Below, one piece after another: positions 35,223 to 47,100 of a DNA stretch of 64,000 nt (position 1 is its first letter; each line of letters opens with the position of its first letter). The notes beneath the pieces were generated by a model, which had not been told where the DNA came from, searched no databases, and worked only from the letters and a program-made list of their open reading frames with translations. The stretch covers positions 124,001 to 188,000 of the forward strand of contig JAMXBD010000638.1 in assembly GCA_024138025.1 (NCBI GenBank). Reading direction: 5' to 3'. The DNA is from Combretum micranthum. Taxonomy: Eukaryota > Streptophyta > Magnoliopsida > Myrtales > Combretaceae. The translations under genes and the position numbers were made by a program.

Positions 35223-36578
35223 TTAGAATACCTGCCAAGGTGTCTACTGATGGTGTTTCCTCAATCTGTTGTAAGGTGAAAACCCTAGCATTTGTCTTTC
35301 TCTTCTCTATATCAAGTCCACTCTTAATATCAGGTCGATTCTTGTAGTTAGCTATATGATGACCTCTTTGCTTGTAATATGCACAGAAGACCGGTGGTAG
35401 TTTCGGATTCTTGCACTCTTTAGATTTATGTCCAATTTGACCACATAAAAACATGCATTGGGAGTTCACTTATAGTCGGATAACTCATGTGGACCATAAC
35501 ACCTAAAGCATTTATTCTCAAATGCAAATGTAGAAGCTTTATATGTCGACTTTTGATTTCCTTGTTGTCCTATAAAAGACTTCTTTCCTTTACTAGCACC
35601 CTAATAGCTATCATAGGTTGAAGTGGAAGCAGGTCTCTTTTCCATAAATGCAGCTCTCTTTGCTCTTCTAATTCTACTATCATTCTGGATTTGTTCCATT
35701 AGCAAAGCTTTGACACAGTATCTGATAGGGTATGTAACTCAAATTCCTTCACTTCACTTTGAATCTCCTTGTTCAGGCCATTCTGAAATTTCTAAACTTT
35801 CATTCTCTCATTACGGTAGTCACCTCTAGCAAAACGCAACAGTCTACAAAATTCATCATGGTATTCATCTATAGTCTTGCTCCCTTGTCTCAAGTTCAAC
35901 CAGTCAGCGATCATCCTCTCTCTCACTGAATTTGGAAAATATTTGTTGAAGAATGTATCCTTGAATGTAATCCATGATATAGGTTGTTGTAGATTCCCAC
36001 TAACTAATATCCACCAATTGTAAGCCTCTTTCTTCATCATATAAATCGTTAAATCAACTTTATTATCTTTCGGTGTTCTACTAGCGACAAATGTCTTTTC
36101 CAACTCCCTCTATCAAATTCTCAGCCACTGTAGGATCAGTACTAGTGCCATTAAATTCAGGGACCATCTTACTAAAATCATGTAACTTGATTTGGTTGGT
36201 TTGATCATTTATAGGAGCAGCCTCATTTGGTCTCATTCCTTGTTGATTACCTTGCTGCATGAGATGTTGTGTTTGCTTATACATCATCATATGATATTAC
36301 TGCATCATTGCCATCATGTCCTTCATCATACCATACATAGAATTTGGATCACCAGTGAGCATTTGTGGCATGGGAGGAGTCGGTAGCATAGGTGGAGGTG
36401 GTGGAATCTGAGTCGATGGAGGAACTTGCAAAGCTGAAGCCAATGCAGGAGATGGAGTAGTCTCACCGCTCGGTGTAGAAGATGAAGTAGGAGCAAATGT
36501 AGTCAACGATTGTGGTGGCGGTGGCGGCATACTTTCCCTATCAGAATGTTGCCTTGTAGATCTACTTAACCTATCCAT
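35191..36578 (-). pseudogene. Gypsy gag remnant
   Basis: Starts with MDRLSRSTRQHSD at 36578, followed by a proline-rich segment. The retrotransposon gag domain follows across two or three frames (PEFNGTSTDPTVAENLI near 36150; then AYNWWILVSGNLQQPISW, FFNKYFPNSVRERM and FCRLLRFARGDYRNERM at about 36020-35800). The zinc knuckle lies at 35469-35340 (CGQIGHKSKEC preceded by Cys two residues before), with a degraded second knuckle (FCAYYKQRGHHIANYKN). Gag packages element RNA. Several frameshifts and stops between the segments show decay. Confidence 0.85.
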
Positions 36579-36880
36579 CTTTACAATTGCATACATATAT
36601 TCAACACACACACACTTGTATACAAATTTCTAATCACATACAAAACTTATCAAATTAACATTCACATTCATATATAAAATAGCAAACAATTTAGCAAGCA
36701 ATTAAACAAACAATAAGCAATTAGCAAGCAATCAAACAAATAACAAGCACATGAAGCAAGCAAGAAGGCAAATATACAAAACTATTCGAATAAACTTAAC
36801 TCTTTTCTATACTGCCTATTTGTGTCTAGGTCAAGTCTAAAACAAACTATTACAATTAGACAAACAATTAATCAAACTCA

Positions 36881-36892
36881 GCTTTGATACTA
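36881..36892 (-). promoter_or_regulatory. Primer-binding site of the Gypsy element
   Basis: gctttgatacta on + is the reverse of tagtatcaaagc, two mismatches from tggtatcagagc, the site complementary to methionine initiator tRNA. It lies two bases inside the 5' LTR. Confidence 0.7.
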
Positions 36893-36894
36893 AC

Positions 36895-38991
36895 TATAAG
36901 GACCCGTTATCATCCCTATAATTAAGATAGGCGATAATAGTTTCCAAACCACATATAACCTGTAGGATTATATGTAAGTTTGTCTAAAAGAAGTGTTTGA
37001 GGAATTGTTTGTCTAATTCCAAATGGTTAAAATAACAAAAGCCATAGTTTTTCAAAACTTTTAACAAAAAATACTGCACCATTAACGTATTTCATAAAGA
37101 AATAAACTCAAGCCATACATAGCTAAATACATATATATATATATATACATTACAACCAAAGGCTTCTTACAAGCCTTAACAAAATTATACATATAATCCA
37201 ACTAGTACTTTAAATACAACCACAAGGCTATCATAACTAATCTATTACAAAATTTGGATTCCATCAAGTCGAAGGTCATCTCTAGTCCTCCAAATCATGA
37301 AGAAAATCCTCGAAATTGGTTCCATACCCCATACTCGCGTAAAACTCGTCGGATTCATCACCTGAAATAGTTAAAATATGAGTCAAAGGCCCAGTATATA
37401 AGGAATGAATACAAATGCAAAGTGATTCACACATGCTTAAGCTAAATGGAAAATGCAAAAATCAATAATTTATTATTCAATCTTTCGTTAGTCATACATC
37501 ATGGGAGTATTCAAACTCCGGACATCAAGGATCTAGTATTACCTCCGTCTCCCTGAGTGGTCCCTACTGTTCATATAGACTAGGCAGCCCCACCTTCCGG
37601 TGTAGCCCGTAATACTAGGGATCATGAGTAACGCATCACAACGCTCAGAAGGTTGATATAAGTTTCTCGACTTTACTTAACTCGATCCATAATATCACTT
37701 AATTCAAGTTTTCCCATAAAACATTGAATTAAATTATATTACATCTTTTCAAGAATAAGCAAATATTATACCGATACTAAATTCTCTATCGATTACCTGC
37801 TAAACTACTTATGAAAGTCATATCAAAATGACAGGGGTGGTCTAAACGCCTAAAACTACTATGCCCCCAATCTAAGCAGGGTTACCGCTCTACGAACCAA
37901 ATTCAACGGTATAAAAGACACTCAGAAATCAATTATTAAATTTTTTAATTTAGAGTAACTTTGAATGATGCTTATCCTAGCAAAGAAACAAGCAAGTTAC
38001 CGCGTACCTGTAATAGCTCGGGAACTAATGGGGTTGGCCGAGCGAGAATCTATCACTGTACAAGATAATATCAAATTTCTCATTTAGTTCAAGCACTAAT
38101 TAACTAGTTTCAAATATAACTAATCAAAGAAATTCAAATAAATTATTACAAAGTCATAACAGAGCATTTAAACATCATATTATATCATATAATATATAAA
38201 AAAATATTAAATTGATCATATATCAAGCTATGGAAATATTGAAGAAAGTTTTTGAAAGTGAAAACTGTAGGGGGCACACCGGCCTTTAACGCCGGCGGCA
38301 TTGAACCGGTGCACAATACACTAAAACTCAACACTCGCCAACAATGGTAGTGTTTAAGGATACGCTGGCAGCGTTGAACCGGCATAGACTACAACTCCAA
38401 ATTTTCAAAAATTTTCGAGAATTCCACGGGGTTAGTTCATGCCCGTGGATACCCTCAACACCAATAGAGTATCCATGTATGCCGATAGCGTGGGATTCTA
38501 TGCCGGCATATTTAAGCACGACATTAAAGATTTTGATTATGTTCACATTCCACACCATCTCTAAGCCGGCGGCGTTGGAACCCTAATAGCCGGTGTACGA
38601 TTTGAAACATCAACACTGGCCAATTTTCCTTACGAAAGTCGTAGCGTTTCAAGCGGCTTTAAGAAAATAGGTTTTGATCACCTTCAACAGCGCCTCTACG
38701 CCGGCGGCGTTGAAGTACCAGATGCAGGCGTATGCTCAAAAACAGGCCTATTCAAAAATGTTTTACTTCCCCTGTTTTCTTTACAACATCAACTCTTTTC
38801 AAAAATTCTTCAAACTTATTCTAAACTTCTAAAAACTTGTTATATGTTCTAAACACCATCCAAACAACACAAACTTGTTATATTCAACACATGCACTAAT
38901 TATATTGTTCATGCACATATATCTCATTTCAAAATCATATATAATTTCAATAACATTTAAAATATAAATTAAGAAATTCATGACTATGTCA
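36895..38991 (-). mobile_element. 5' LTR of the Gypsy chromovirus (internally deleted)
   Basis: Starts tataaggacccgttatc (the normal TG start has become TA) and ends catgactatgtca on +. It is collinear with 25557-28450, but two stretches are missing: a short one near 37660 (about 70 bases) and a larger one at about 38880, where sequence equivalent to roughly 27635-28340 is absent. On the coding strand this LTR is upstream and would have driven transcription. Confidence 0.85.
38265..38735. repeat. GC-rich island of near-palindromic ccggcg words (5' LTR)
   Basis: Counterpart of 27000-27490, with words such as ttaacgccggcggcattgaa, taagccggcggcgttgga and acgccggcggcgttgaag. Individual words differ between the two LTRs mostly by C/T or G/A changes. 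Confidence 0.8.
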
Positions 38992-39022
38992 CCTCTATTG
39001 TAATGACAAAAAAAAAAAAAAA
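38992..39022 (+). mobile_element. Probable 3' end of the split SINE with poly(A) tail
   Basis: cctctattgtaatgac followed by about 18 A lies right after the 5' LTR. A tRNA-derived SINE head without a tail lies right before the other LTR (25490-25556). The simplest reading is one SINE cut by the Gypsy insertion. The 5-bp duplication expected for the Gypsy is not clean (gccct against cctct), so this rests on position and structure. Confidence 0.5.
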
Positions 39023-39800
39023 AAGAAAGAAAAATTATGTTATAAGGCAAATGATACCTAATTTATAAATAATAACCATCTTAAAATTTTACCTAGCCTT
39101 TGTAATCTTGGAACATATAGTAAGATCTTATTTTCAATTAAAATCAATGTTAAGAGCTTTTTAATGGTGTAAGAAAGCTCAACATCTAAAGAAATGATAT
39201 AATATATTAAGGTGCATTATTCAACAAGTTTGAAAATTGCAAATAACACTTGATTTGCACATTATGACCATTTTCAACTTTTACCTTGTCTACGTTATCT
39301 TAGAACACATAGTTAGATCTCATATTCAAATAAAATTAATGTCAAGAGCTTTATAATGATATAAGATTTTATCAAAATCAAACATTACATGTAAAAAGTT
39401 ATTTATGATTAAAATTATCATATATAAGTAATTTTCTTTTTATTTTTAAAATGATATATTGTTTAAAAACCTAAAGTTAATTATTAATGAATTAATATAT
39501 AACTTTCTATTAAATTTTAAAATAATATATCACTTAAAAAAGTAAAATATTAATTTTAATAAATTAATTTATGAACAAACACTAAAGTGTAACAAAATTA
39601 AAGTATAGATACCAAAGTACAATTAAAACTAAAGTACAGACACAAAAATGCAAAGAAACGTAACGGTGTTAATTTTTTCATTAACAGAGGCACTAAATTG
39701 AAATTAAATTAAAAAAACTTAAGCACTAAATTATTAAAATTAAAAGTTTAGACACTAAATAGCCAAAATCGAAAATATAAACACTTTTAGTGCCTTTATT
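39022..39800 (-). repeat. Right long terminal inverted repeat of the DNA-transposon-like unit
   Basis: Reverse complement partner of 24645-25212. It is longer because a segment of about 190 bases is tandemly duplicated: ccttggaacatatagtaagatctt...aatgttaagagctttttaatgg (about 39105-39170) recurs as ccttagaacacatagttagatct...aatgtcaagagctttataatg (about 39295-39365). Right flank begins about 39800. Confidence 0.65.
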
Positions 39801-39840
39801 TTGAAAATTTGATATATAAAATCACTTTCTTATATATAAT

Positions 39841-40816
39841 TAAGGGCAGGGACGAATCAATTTGGTTCGGTTTTTTTTTAAAACTAAATCAAACCATAAT
39901 TTACTGTTTGATTTTTTTCTATCCAAAACCAAACCCTTAAGTAACGATTTGGTTCAGATTAGAAATTTTCTAAACCATTAGATAACGATTTGGTTCGGAT
40001 TGTATTATGGATTAAATCAAAATTCTAACTAAAAATTTTCTTTGTTTTCGTTTTTTTTTTTTTTTACATTTGAATTTTTATTGTTCTAGTTTTTTTACAT
40101 TTGTATAGATACTTAAATATTTATATCACTTTACAAAATTTATAATATAAATCACGACAAGATATTTTATGAATTCATTGTACTTTTAATATATAGTTCT
40201 CTATAAATTTGGTTATCTACTAATAAAATACATTCACTAACCAATGCATAATAATTTTTAATTTTTAATAAAACCATCAAGTTAATCATCTACCAATAGA
40301 TTTAGCCAAAATAAAAAATTATCTATCAACAAAATTCATCAACGAATAAAACGACGCGCTAATAAAATACTTTAAACAATTAATATATAGTAAGAGTTAT
40401 ATCTAAATAAATAAATTTCATACTTTATAAAGTTAAAAACTATTAAAAAAACGATAGTTCATCATCAACAAAATATATATCATGGGCCTAAAAAATAAAT
40501 TTAAAAATCAACAAGTTGATTTTAATCAATATTTACTAAATAATAAATATCAAATGAAATCATATGAACATATATGATATTTAATCAATCATCTTAAAAA
40601 AATCTATAGTTATAACTTACATATAAAATATTATTATATTTTTCTAAAACAGTATGGTTCGGTTTAACAGATTGGTTTGATTTACCTTTTAAACCAAATC
40701 ATAAATTTACAAGTTGGTTCAGATTGTAAAATTTTTAAACCAAATTGTAAAAAAAAAAAAAAAAACATATTTTCGATTTGGTTTGGTTCGGTTCAGTTAG
40801 TTTTTTTTGCCATCCC
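39841..40816. mobile_element. hAT-like non-autonomous element (MITE-type)
   Basis: 976 bp between two copies of tatatataat (39831-39840 and 40817-40826), consistent with the 8-bp duplication of hAT elements, although the word is low-complexity. Ends are imperfect inverted repeats: left taagggcagggacgaatc, right ttttttttgccatccc (reverse gggatggcaaaaaaaa). Subterminal regions on both sides are packed with ttggttcggtt/aaccaaat words, as in many plant hAT MITEs. No transposase is encoded. Confidence 0.6.
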
Positions 40817-40826
40817 TATATATAAT

Positions 40827-42893
40827 AGTTTTAGTAGAAAACATTATAAGATGATATTCAGCATAATTTATTCTTTCAATTTGAGTTTAAAAAGATAGGA
40901 AGCTTCTACTTATCCTAGAATTTCCAAAAAAATAAAGGTAAGAGGATTAGCACTATCTTTTTTTTATTGAATATACTATAGTTTAAAGAATTACAATTGG
41001 TGGCCATCTCCTTTTGCTACCAATTAATTGCTTTTGTCCAAACTCTCGCGAGGCTTTCCTACAATTCTATAAACTTCATGATATTTTAAAATTTTATTTA
41101 TATACAACCAAGGCAATTTATGTGTTATTTTTATAGGAAAAGAAAAGCCACATATTAATATCTAGATTTATTCTAGTTCTAGTGTGTTTCTTCTAGAGCA
41201 ATTCTGATCAACATCTTAAATTGTAAGAATTGTTGTTCATGATTGCTTGAGTAGAGGATTTGCAAACAAGTTGGCTTCAAAATCGGAAACTGATCAAACG
41301 TGAATTTTTATCTATATTTCAAGGTTTGACAATTTCATATTTCTTTTCCTTTTTTAAAATCAAATTCTTATTTTTAATTTTTAGAATTTTTTATTTTTTA
41401 CATTTAATAAATAATATTTTATGACATGTCAACACCAAATCATCTAGACATTCTGATATAGGATAAAATCAGTACATGAGTTACATTGCAAAATTCTTCG
41501 AGAATATGAAATATAGAAGTTTTTGAATTTTTACATTTTGTAATTTTCATAGTTTTAATAGAAACTAAAGAAAAGAGATAAAGAGATATGAATGATCCAT
41601 TTGTAAGATATTACACATTGAGAAAAGAATTAAAATAGTTGTATTGATTAATTAATATACGGCACATAATCAATAAAGACAACAAACATTGAAAAAACTC
41701 TCAAGTTCATTCAAGAATCAATTTCAAGAATATTCATGAATGTCAAAGAACGTTAAGAACTATAAGGATGATCTAATAAGACTTAATAAGGCTAATAGTC
41801 TGATAACCCAATGGCATCTCTCTAAACCTCTCGTTCCTCTGTTGTAATTGACCAAAAAAGGAAAAAAAAAAAATTTAATAAATCCCTTTTATATGCCAAC
41901 ATTAGGGTAAATGTCAATCAAATAAGATAAAAATAAGAAAATAAATAAATATCCATGTAATAAATCCACATGGTCCTTACCATAAGCCATGGCATAAGAG
42001 GTGGAAATTTCCATGGTTTGGGACACGAGAGCTGGAACAAGGTGTGACAATCTTAGATTTCCACCTTTGCAAAATTTGGGCTCACATAGCTTGGGCTACG
42101 AGCCATGGGTCAGGCCACAGTCCTCTCTAGACTCCTTCACACTCACTTATTTAGGTGTATATGGGCCATGTATTAGTAGCACAATCCTTGATACGAGTTG
42201 TGACTATTAGTACACCATCATTACATCTTGATCTCTGATACTTTCATATTATTTGCCAAATAAGCTTTTCAAGAGGTATGAGTGTCTATTTTTGAAAAAT
42301 TTGAGGATACATGCAACTTTTATATGTATTCAAGGAGGTTTGCACAATTTACCCAACCCATAAACATGAAAAATATTTTAGCTTCAATTTCAATGGAATC
42401 CAGGCATTTGGGTATTAAATTTAGATTCATACTTACATATAAAGAGAGCTTTTTCAATTTTACCAAAATAAGGCTTAATATATCAATTAAAGACTCATTT
42501 CACCACACAAATTTTGTTTTCACTATAGGGCGGGAAGGCTTTTATAGCTTCACTATAACAAGACTCATTTTCCCAATATCAAACTCCTTTCACACCACAA
42601 AATAATATCACCTAGAAATTGTTATATATACGCTTGAACGAGGATACAAAATATGAAAAGTTTAAATATGTACCCTACCTATGAGAGAGAGAGTAGGTTA
42701 TGAAAAATCCTTAAGTCTTATATATATTATTAGTGCTTAGCAGATTTTAATATAGATAAAAATAAAAGGCAACAATAAAAAGCAGAAAATCCCCACTTTA
42801 AATCTGCCTTGACTTCTATCATGTCTAAGGTCTCTGGACTAAATATTTTCTTCAAGGCTCCTTCCACATACAATTGAATCCATTCAGAGGCCT
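40827..42893. other. Intergenic DNA upstream of the gene island
   Basis: AT-rich up to about 41940, then a more complex piece at 41990-42230 (gtggaaatttccatggtttg, cacatagcttgggctacgag) that looks like a decayed transposon end. An open frame of 107 codons at 42282-42605 has no recognised domain. The promoter and 5' UTR of the DUF599 gene must lie in 42600-42893, but no core element stands out. Confidence 0.5.
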
Positions 42894-43641
42894 ATGGGAG
42901 CACTAGCTTATTCAGACACAATTTTAGTACCCTTGAGCCTATTCCTCACCATAGGTTATCATGCATACCTGTGGCACACTATCAAGCACAGACCCTCCTT
43001 CACCACCATCGGTCGTGATGCCATGAGGAGGAAGTCCTTGTTTCAAGCTCTGCATCATGTTCGTACCTTACCAGATAGTTTATCCCATCTTCTCAACAAT
43101 TTTCCCATCATTCTGATAAATTTTCTTTATGTTGTTTTGGCAGGGAGATGATAAGAAGGGCATGCTGGCAGTACAAAGCTTAAGAAACACCTTAATGGTG
43201 GCCATACTCACTGCAACAATTACCATTCTGATAGTTTTGGCATTGGCAGCTCTAACTAACAACGCTTTCAATGCAAGCCACATATTTGCTAGTCCAATTT
43301 TTGGTTCCAAATCAAGCAAATTGGTTGTCTTAAGATATGTATCTGCATCACTTTTCTTAATAGTCAGCTTCCTATGCAGCTCCATGGCTGTAGCACTTCT
43401 TGTTGATGCCAATTTCCTAATAAACGTGCCAAGCGAATTCTTGACACCCGAATATACCTTAACAGTACTGGAAAGAGGATTCTCGTTGGCACTATTTGGC
43501 AACCGGCTTCTTTGTATTGCCTTTCCCTTGTTGCTGTGGATGCTTGGGCCAGTTCCAGTGGCTCTGGCCTCAGCCGCTCTGGTTTGGGGGCTATATGGAC
43601 TCGATTTCACTAGGAAATCTATTTGCAGACAGTCAGTATAA
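42894..43641 (+). CDS. DUF599 family membrane protein
   Basis: Two-exon model: 42894-43058 and 43144-43641, an 85-bp intron with the weak donor GTTCGT and a good acceptor (TTTTGGCAG). Both sides are in phase 0, giving 220 residues. Exon 1 has the family N-terminus (PLSLFLTIGYHAYLW, then a Thr-Ile-Gly-Arg and RR motif). Exon 2 starts with the highly conserved GDDKKGMLAVQSLRNT, followed by three hydrophobic segments (about residues 72-92, 115-140 and 180-210). DUF599 proteins are plant and bacterial integral membrane proteins of unknown biochemical function. The length is usual for the family. Reading frames on the opposite strand are shadows. The gene lies 496 bp upstream of the receptor gene on the same strand. 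The exon 1 end is less certain than the rest. Confidence 0.85.
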
Positions 43642-44137
43642 TCTTTGTATATGTAACTTTAATGAAACTTTGAAATGACCATATTAAGATAATAAGATGT
43701 GTCTGATAGAGCTATCCATTATTATATTCCTTGAGCTTTAAATTGTCTTTGTTATTTATTTATTTTTATGCCTTTTTCGGTAGCTACTTGTTAAAATAGA
43801 ATTCAACAATCAATCTCGGACGGCTGATATGAATAAAACAATAAGAAGCAAGCAGAGGTCGATTATCAAGCAGTTCCAGGTTTAAGAATCAAACTCATTG
43901 AAATATCCATTGTTTGTTATGCCCAAGTTCAAAAGCTAGTCCTTGTTTTCTTATGGTGAAATAAATGACAAGATATAAAAATAATTGCATACGGCATTGT
44001 AATTATCAACAATAATATTAACACTGCATCCTCCGCCTTTGATCCTAAAATAGAGCAATTAGTCGGTTTCACTCATTTTTGTGGTGGAATGTGCTGTTAG
44101 ATCGTGTGAGGAATAAAGAGAGACACTGTAAAGAAAG
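43642..44137. other. Spacer between the two genes
   Basis: Contains the 3' UTR of the DUF599 gene and the promoter and 5' UTR of the receptor gene. No transposon ends were seen. A more GC-balanced stretch (44030-44137) leads into the receptor start codon. Confidence 0.6.
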
Positions 44138-47100
44138 ATGAAAGAATGGATTATTATGGTGTTGGTTTTGTCTCTTTTATGCGGGAGTTGCTTGGCAAAG
44201 TTTATGGTGGAGAGGAGCAGTGTGATAGTAACATCACCAGAGTCTTTGAAAGGAGCATACGAGTCTTCCATTGGAAACTTTGGAATTCCAAATTATGGAG
44301 GTACATTAACTGGACTTGTAACTTATCACAGTGCTAACAAGAAATCATGCAGCAGCTTTCAGGATTTTAATGTTTCTCTGAAGGCTTCGCTGGGAGGATT
44401 GCCTACATTTTTACTTGCTGATCGAGGAGGTTGGTGCTTTTTAATTTTCATTTTATTTCTTTGTTGAAGTGATATGCTGCTATTTATTTATTATTATTTT
44501 TTTTTTATTATTATTGATCATCGTCTATTAGTGCTTCAATCTTTGTCTATAGGCCGCAAAGTTAAGAACTTGTTTATTGATCATAGGGATTTCAGCTCTC
44601 AACTTCTATTGCTTGAAATAGCCATCCTGAAAACTTAACATGGATTTCTGATCATTATGGAGAAACTGAAGTACCATGATTTTCTCATATAATCTCATTT
44701 TTTCTTGAGATGTGATTTCTTCAAGTGTTGCGTTTTTCTGCCTTCCCAGCTTTTTGATATTGCAGTAGTCCATTCTCTAACACCACAAAATATAGTCCAG
44801 GGGTTTCTTAATCTATGCTCCTATGCTACTTTTCATGGCAGATTGTTTCTTCACAGCAAAGGCAGGGAATGCTCAAAATGGGGGAGCGGCTGCTATTGTT
44901 GTAGCCAATAACGAAGATGGAGAATTGATCACGATGGATATCCATGAAGGAGATGGTGCTGATGGTGTATACATACAGAACATTACTATCCCTTCAGTAT
45001 TTATCAGCAAATCTTTGGGGGATGGCATTAAGAAAGCTCTGTCTAATAAGGAGATGGTTAGAGTAAATCTTGATTGGTCAGAATCACTTCCTCATCCAGA
45101 TGATCGGGTTGAGTATGAGTTTTGGACAAATAGCAATTATGAGTGTGGATTAAACTGTGACACCCAGACAGCTTTTTTGAAGAACTTCAAGGGAGTGGCT
45201 CAGATACTTGAACAGAAGGAATATACTCAGTTCACCCCGCATTATGTTACTTGGTATTGTCCTGAAATGTATCTTTCAACTGACCAGTGCAAGTCACAGT
45301 GTATCAATAATGGGAGATATTGTGCTCCTGATCCAGAACAAGATTTGACAACAGGTTATGATGGGAAGGAAGTGGTACTGCAGAATTTACTCCAGGCATG
45401 CTTCTTTAAAGTGGCTAGTGAACTTAAGAAACCTTGGCTTTGGTGGGACTATGTAACTGACTTTGTGATCAGGTGTCCAATGAAAGAAAATAATTACACT
45501 AAAGAATGTGCAGATCAAGTTATCAAATCCCTGGGTAACACTCATTCATATATACGAAACATAATGACTTTCATACTCCAACATGTCTTGTCATGCAAAA
45601 GCAACTTTACTGCTAGATCACAATGGATTTCCATCCGCTTAGCTAGTTGATGTTTTATTGCCACTACCCATATGTTGTTTTTGTTTTCCAATGAAATCCC
45701 TTATTTATAGGTACTTGAGTAAAGTTCTAAATGGTGGATATCCATGGATCCACAGCCTTTTTTTTTTTTTTTCAATTTATAGAAACTCTGAGGAGTCTAT
45801 TTTGAAAAATATGTTAGTTCACTTGGACTAACAAGCCTCTAGCAAACTTATTTGGCATGATGCTTTAGATTTTCACTCTAGGTCATTTTTTGTGGCCAAA
45901 AAACTACATAAGACATGTAGTATTCTAAATCAGGTGTGTCGTCCATTGATTTGTTCATACATAGAAAGATGAGACCCATATGTAGTCAAATTATTCTGTA
46001 TACAATTTTCAATGTACAGAAGATGTACCTAATTATGGGTACATTAGGTTACACGTACATTATACTTTATCTCGTAACCAATGCTAATATTCTGGTTAGT
46101 TGACTTAATAAAATTCAAATGGAGAATGACTTTTTTTTTTTTTTGAAAATTTTTTCCTCTTTTCTTATCTTTGGTGAACTTTCTATGAAGGCGTTGATCT
46201 CAAGAAGATAGATGAATGCATGGGAGACCCCAATTCTGATGAGGAAAATGCAGTGTTAAAGGCTGAACAGGAGGCACAGGTTTCCCCGTTTACCATTTTA
46301 TCATGATTTTCATGGTCCTTGTTTATATGATGTTGCCATTTCCTTTGCTGCATGCAATTGATTCATTCTTCTCATAAATATGAATCTTATGTTGGAATCA
46401 TGGAAGCAGATTGGGTCAGGATCACGTGGAGATGTTAGGATCTTGCCAACAGTTGTAATTAATGACAGACAATATAGAGGTATGGAGCAGATACTTCCAA
46501 TGAAACATCAAACAATTGGATTCTTATATGTGAAGTAAAATTTCATTTTTTAGGCAAATTGGACAAAACAGCAGTTCTCAAGGCGATCTGCGCAGGTTTC
46601 AAGGAGACCACCGAACCATACATTTGTTTGCATCAAGGTTAGTGTTTATTTACTTATTGAAGTCTTTGATTATTTGGAAAGAAAATTCAAGAGGATTAGA
46701 TATCATTTCATGAGCGGTGAACACTAATCAATAAAATTCTAACAATTGGTAATTTTTTCTAAAAAAAAAAAAAGGGAACTTCCTTTAATATCTTTGAAAA
46801 ACAACCAAGTTTTAGATATTTATTTTTATTGCTCACTGCTCATCAAACCAAGTGTCCTGTGAGTCCTAGTGAATTCTTTTGGTGTTACATGTTCTTGTAC
46901 ACATGACTCTAACTCTATCAGCCATGAATAGCAACCATTACTAGTTTGATTATTTCAATTTCATGTAGGTAATATTTGTGCATATGTTTAATCCCATGTT
47001 CCCGGCAGCCACAGTATTTACATCTGTGCAAAGGCCAGTGTCTGGGGAACTTCAAAATTTAGCTTGATAGTAGCCTATTAAATTCAATGATGATTGGAGT

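Noticed and set aside
43080..43610. Minus-strand open frame of 176 codons
   Set aside because: It is antisense to exon 2 of the DUF599 gene, whose + strand reading matches a known family.
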